Origin: Nitzschia sp. DOCU1
Taxonomy: Eukaryota; Bacillariophyta; Bacillariophyceae; Bacillariales; Bacillariaceae
DNA: 64,000 nucleotides
Direction of reading: 5' to 3'
NCBI GenBank assembly: GCA_951394045.1
Contig: OX595989.1
Span: 2,232,001-2,296,000, forward strand
Program-made: the position numbers and the translations under genes
In this document: positions 63,842 to 64,000 of the stretch, in pieces
Layout: each line of letters starts with the position of its first letter
How positions within the stretch are numbered: the first letter of the stretch is position 1
The notes under the pieces: generated by a model
Seen by the model: the letters and a program-made list of their open reading frames with translations, nothing else
Database searches by the model: none
What the model was told of the DNA's origin: nothing

Positions 63842-64000
63842 TCCTTGTTAAGAGCAAAATGGCAGTGCAGGGTCACCAACCTTTCAGCACACCAGCTTTC
63901 ATTATTGAATAGATTGATGCTAAATCACTCATCGCTATACACACAATTCTCTTGTACTCTTTGATAAGACTCTACACGAGGGCGGGATTGGATCGTTTTG

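Overview
The window is nuclear DNA of a photosynthetic stramenopile, most likely a diatom. The evidence is internal: compact genes with a few short introns (mostly 65-100 nt, GT-AG, donors often GTACGT); proteins with a signal peptide followed by a Phe at the predicted cleavage site, as in diatom plastid preproteins; lineage-type unknown families (an 'LGDNP...GPPI' domain and a 'RGLEHHTKLYTRR' family); a Ty3/gypsy retrotransposon; and secreted trypsins carrying extra repeats. Species cannot be fixed from the sequence alone.

Layout. 1-4.3 kb: the 3' part of an ISWI chromatin remodeler with an N-terminal HMG box (minus, runs off the left edge). 4.9-6.2: a lineage-type unknown protein. 7.1-7.9: a peroxiredoxin-like protein, probably plastid. 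8.4-15.0 (plus): SSU72 CTD phosphatase, an ABHD17-type hydrolase, adenylate kinase and a BET1 SNARE. 15.2-16.5 (minus): a C3orf33-like membrane protein. 16.9-21.8 (plus): Atg22-like transporter, Nit-family amidase and a PTPMT1-like phosphatase. 21.8-23.2 (minus): a wax-synthase-type MBOAT. 23.8-25.1: SOUL haem-binding protein. 25.4-30.7: two related, partly degenerate protein kinases on the minus strand around a tiny three-exon gene for a single-TM protein. 31.6-40.8: MTHFR, a coiled-coil protein, eIF5, UBE2G1-type E2, a CHRAC15/POLE4-type histone-fold protein and PC4. 41.2-45.1: a second ABHD17-type hydrolase, an unknown mitochondrial-type protein and an ankyrin protein.

45-53 kb is the accessory part. 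A complete 5.7-kb Ty3/gypsy element with apparently identical 533-bp LTRs and an AATG target duplication sits inside a small host ORF. The two halves of that ORF are in frame once the element and one AATG copy are discounted. Gag and pol share one reading frame separated by a single TGA. This region is flanked by two outward-facing copies of a module made of a 19-bp GGACGATTT satellite, about 85 bp of spacer and an exact 31-bp sequence.

53.2-55.3 kb holds a diflavin reductase (NDOR1/Tah18). 56.1-63.8 kb holds two paralogous secreted S1 serine proteases, one with six tandem beta-type repeats and a GPI-like tail. They flank a recent tandem duplication of a lineage-type gene.

Working together: many genes are basal nuclear housekeeping functions (ISWI, CHRAC15-like, PC4, SSU72, eIF5, E2). 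No operon-like logic is expected, and neighbours are usually unrelated. Exon-intron structures were built by hand from phase-compatible GT-AG junctions and family homology. Intergenic stretches over 300 bases are listed, and no tRNA, rRNA or CRISPR array was recognised.
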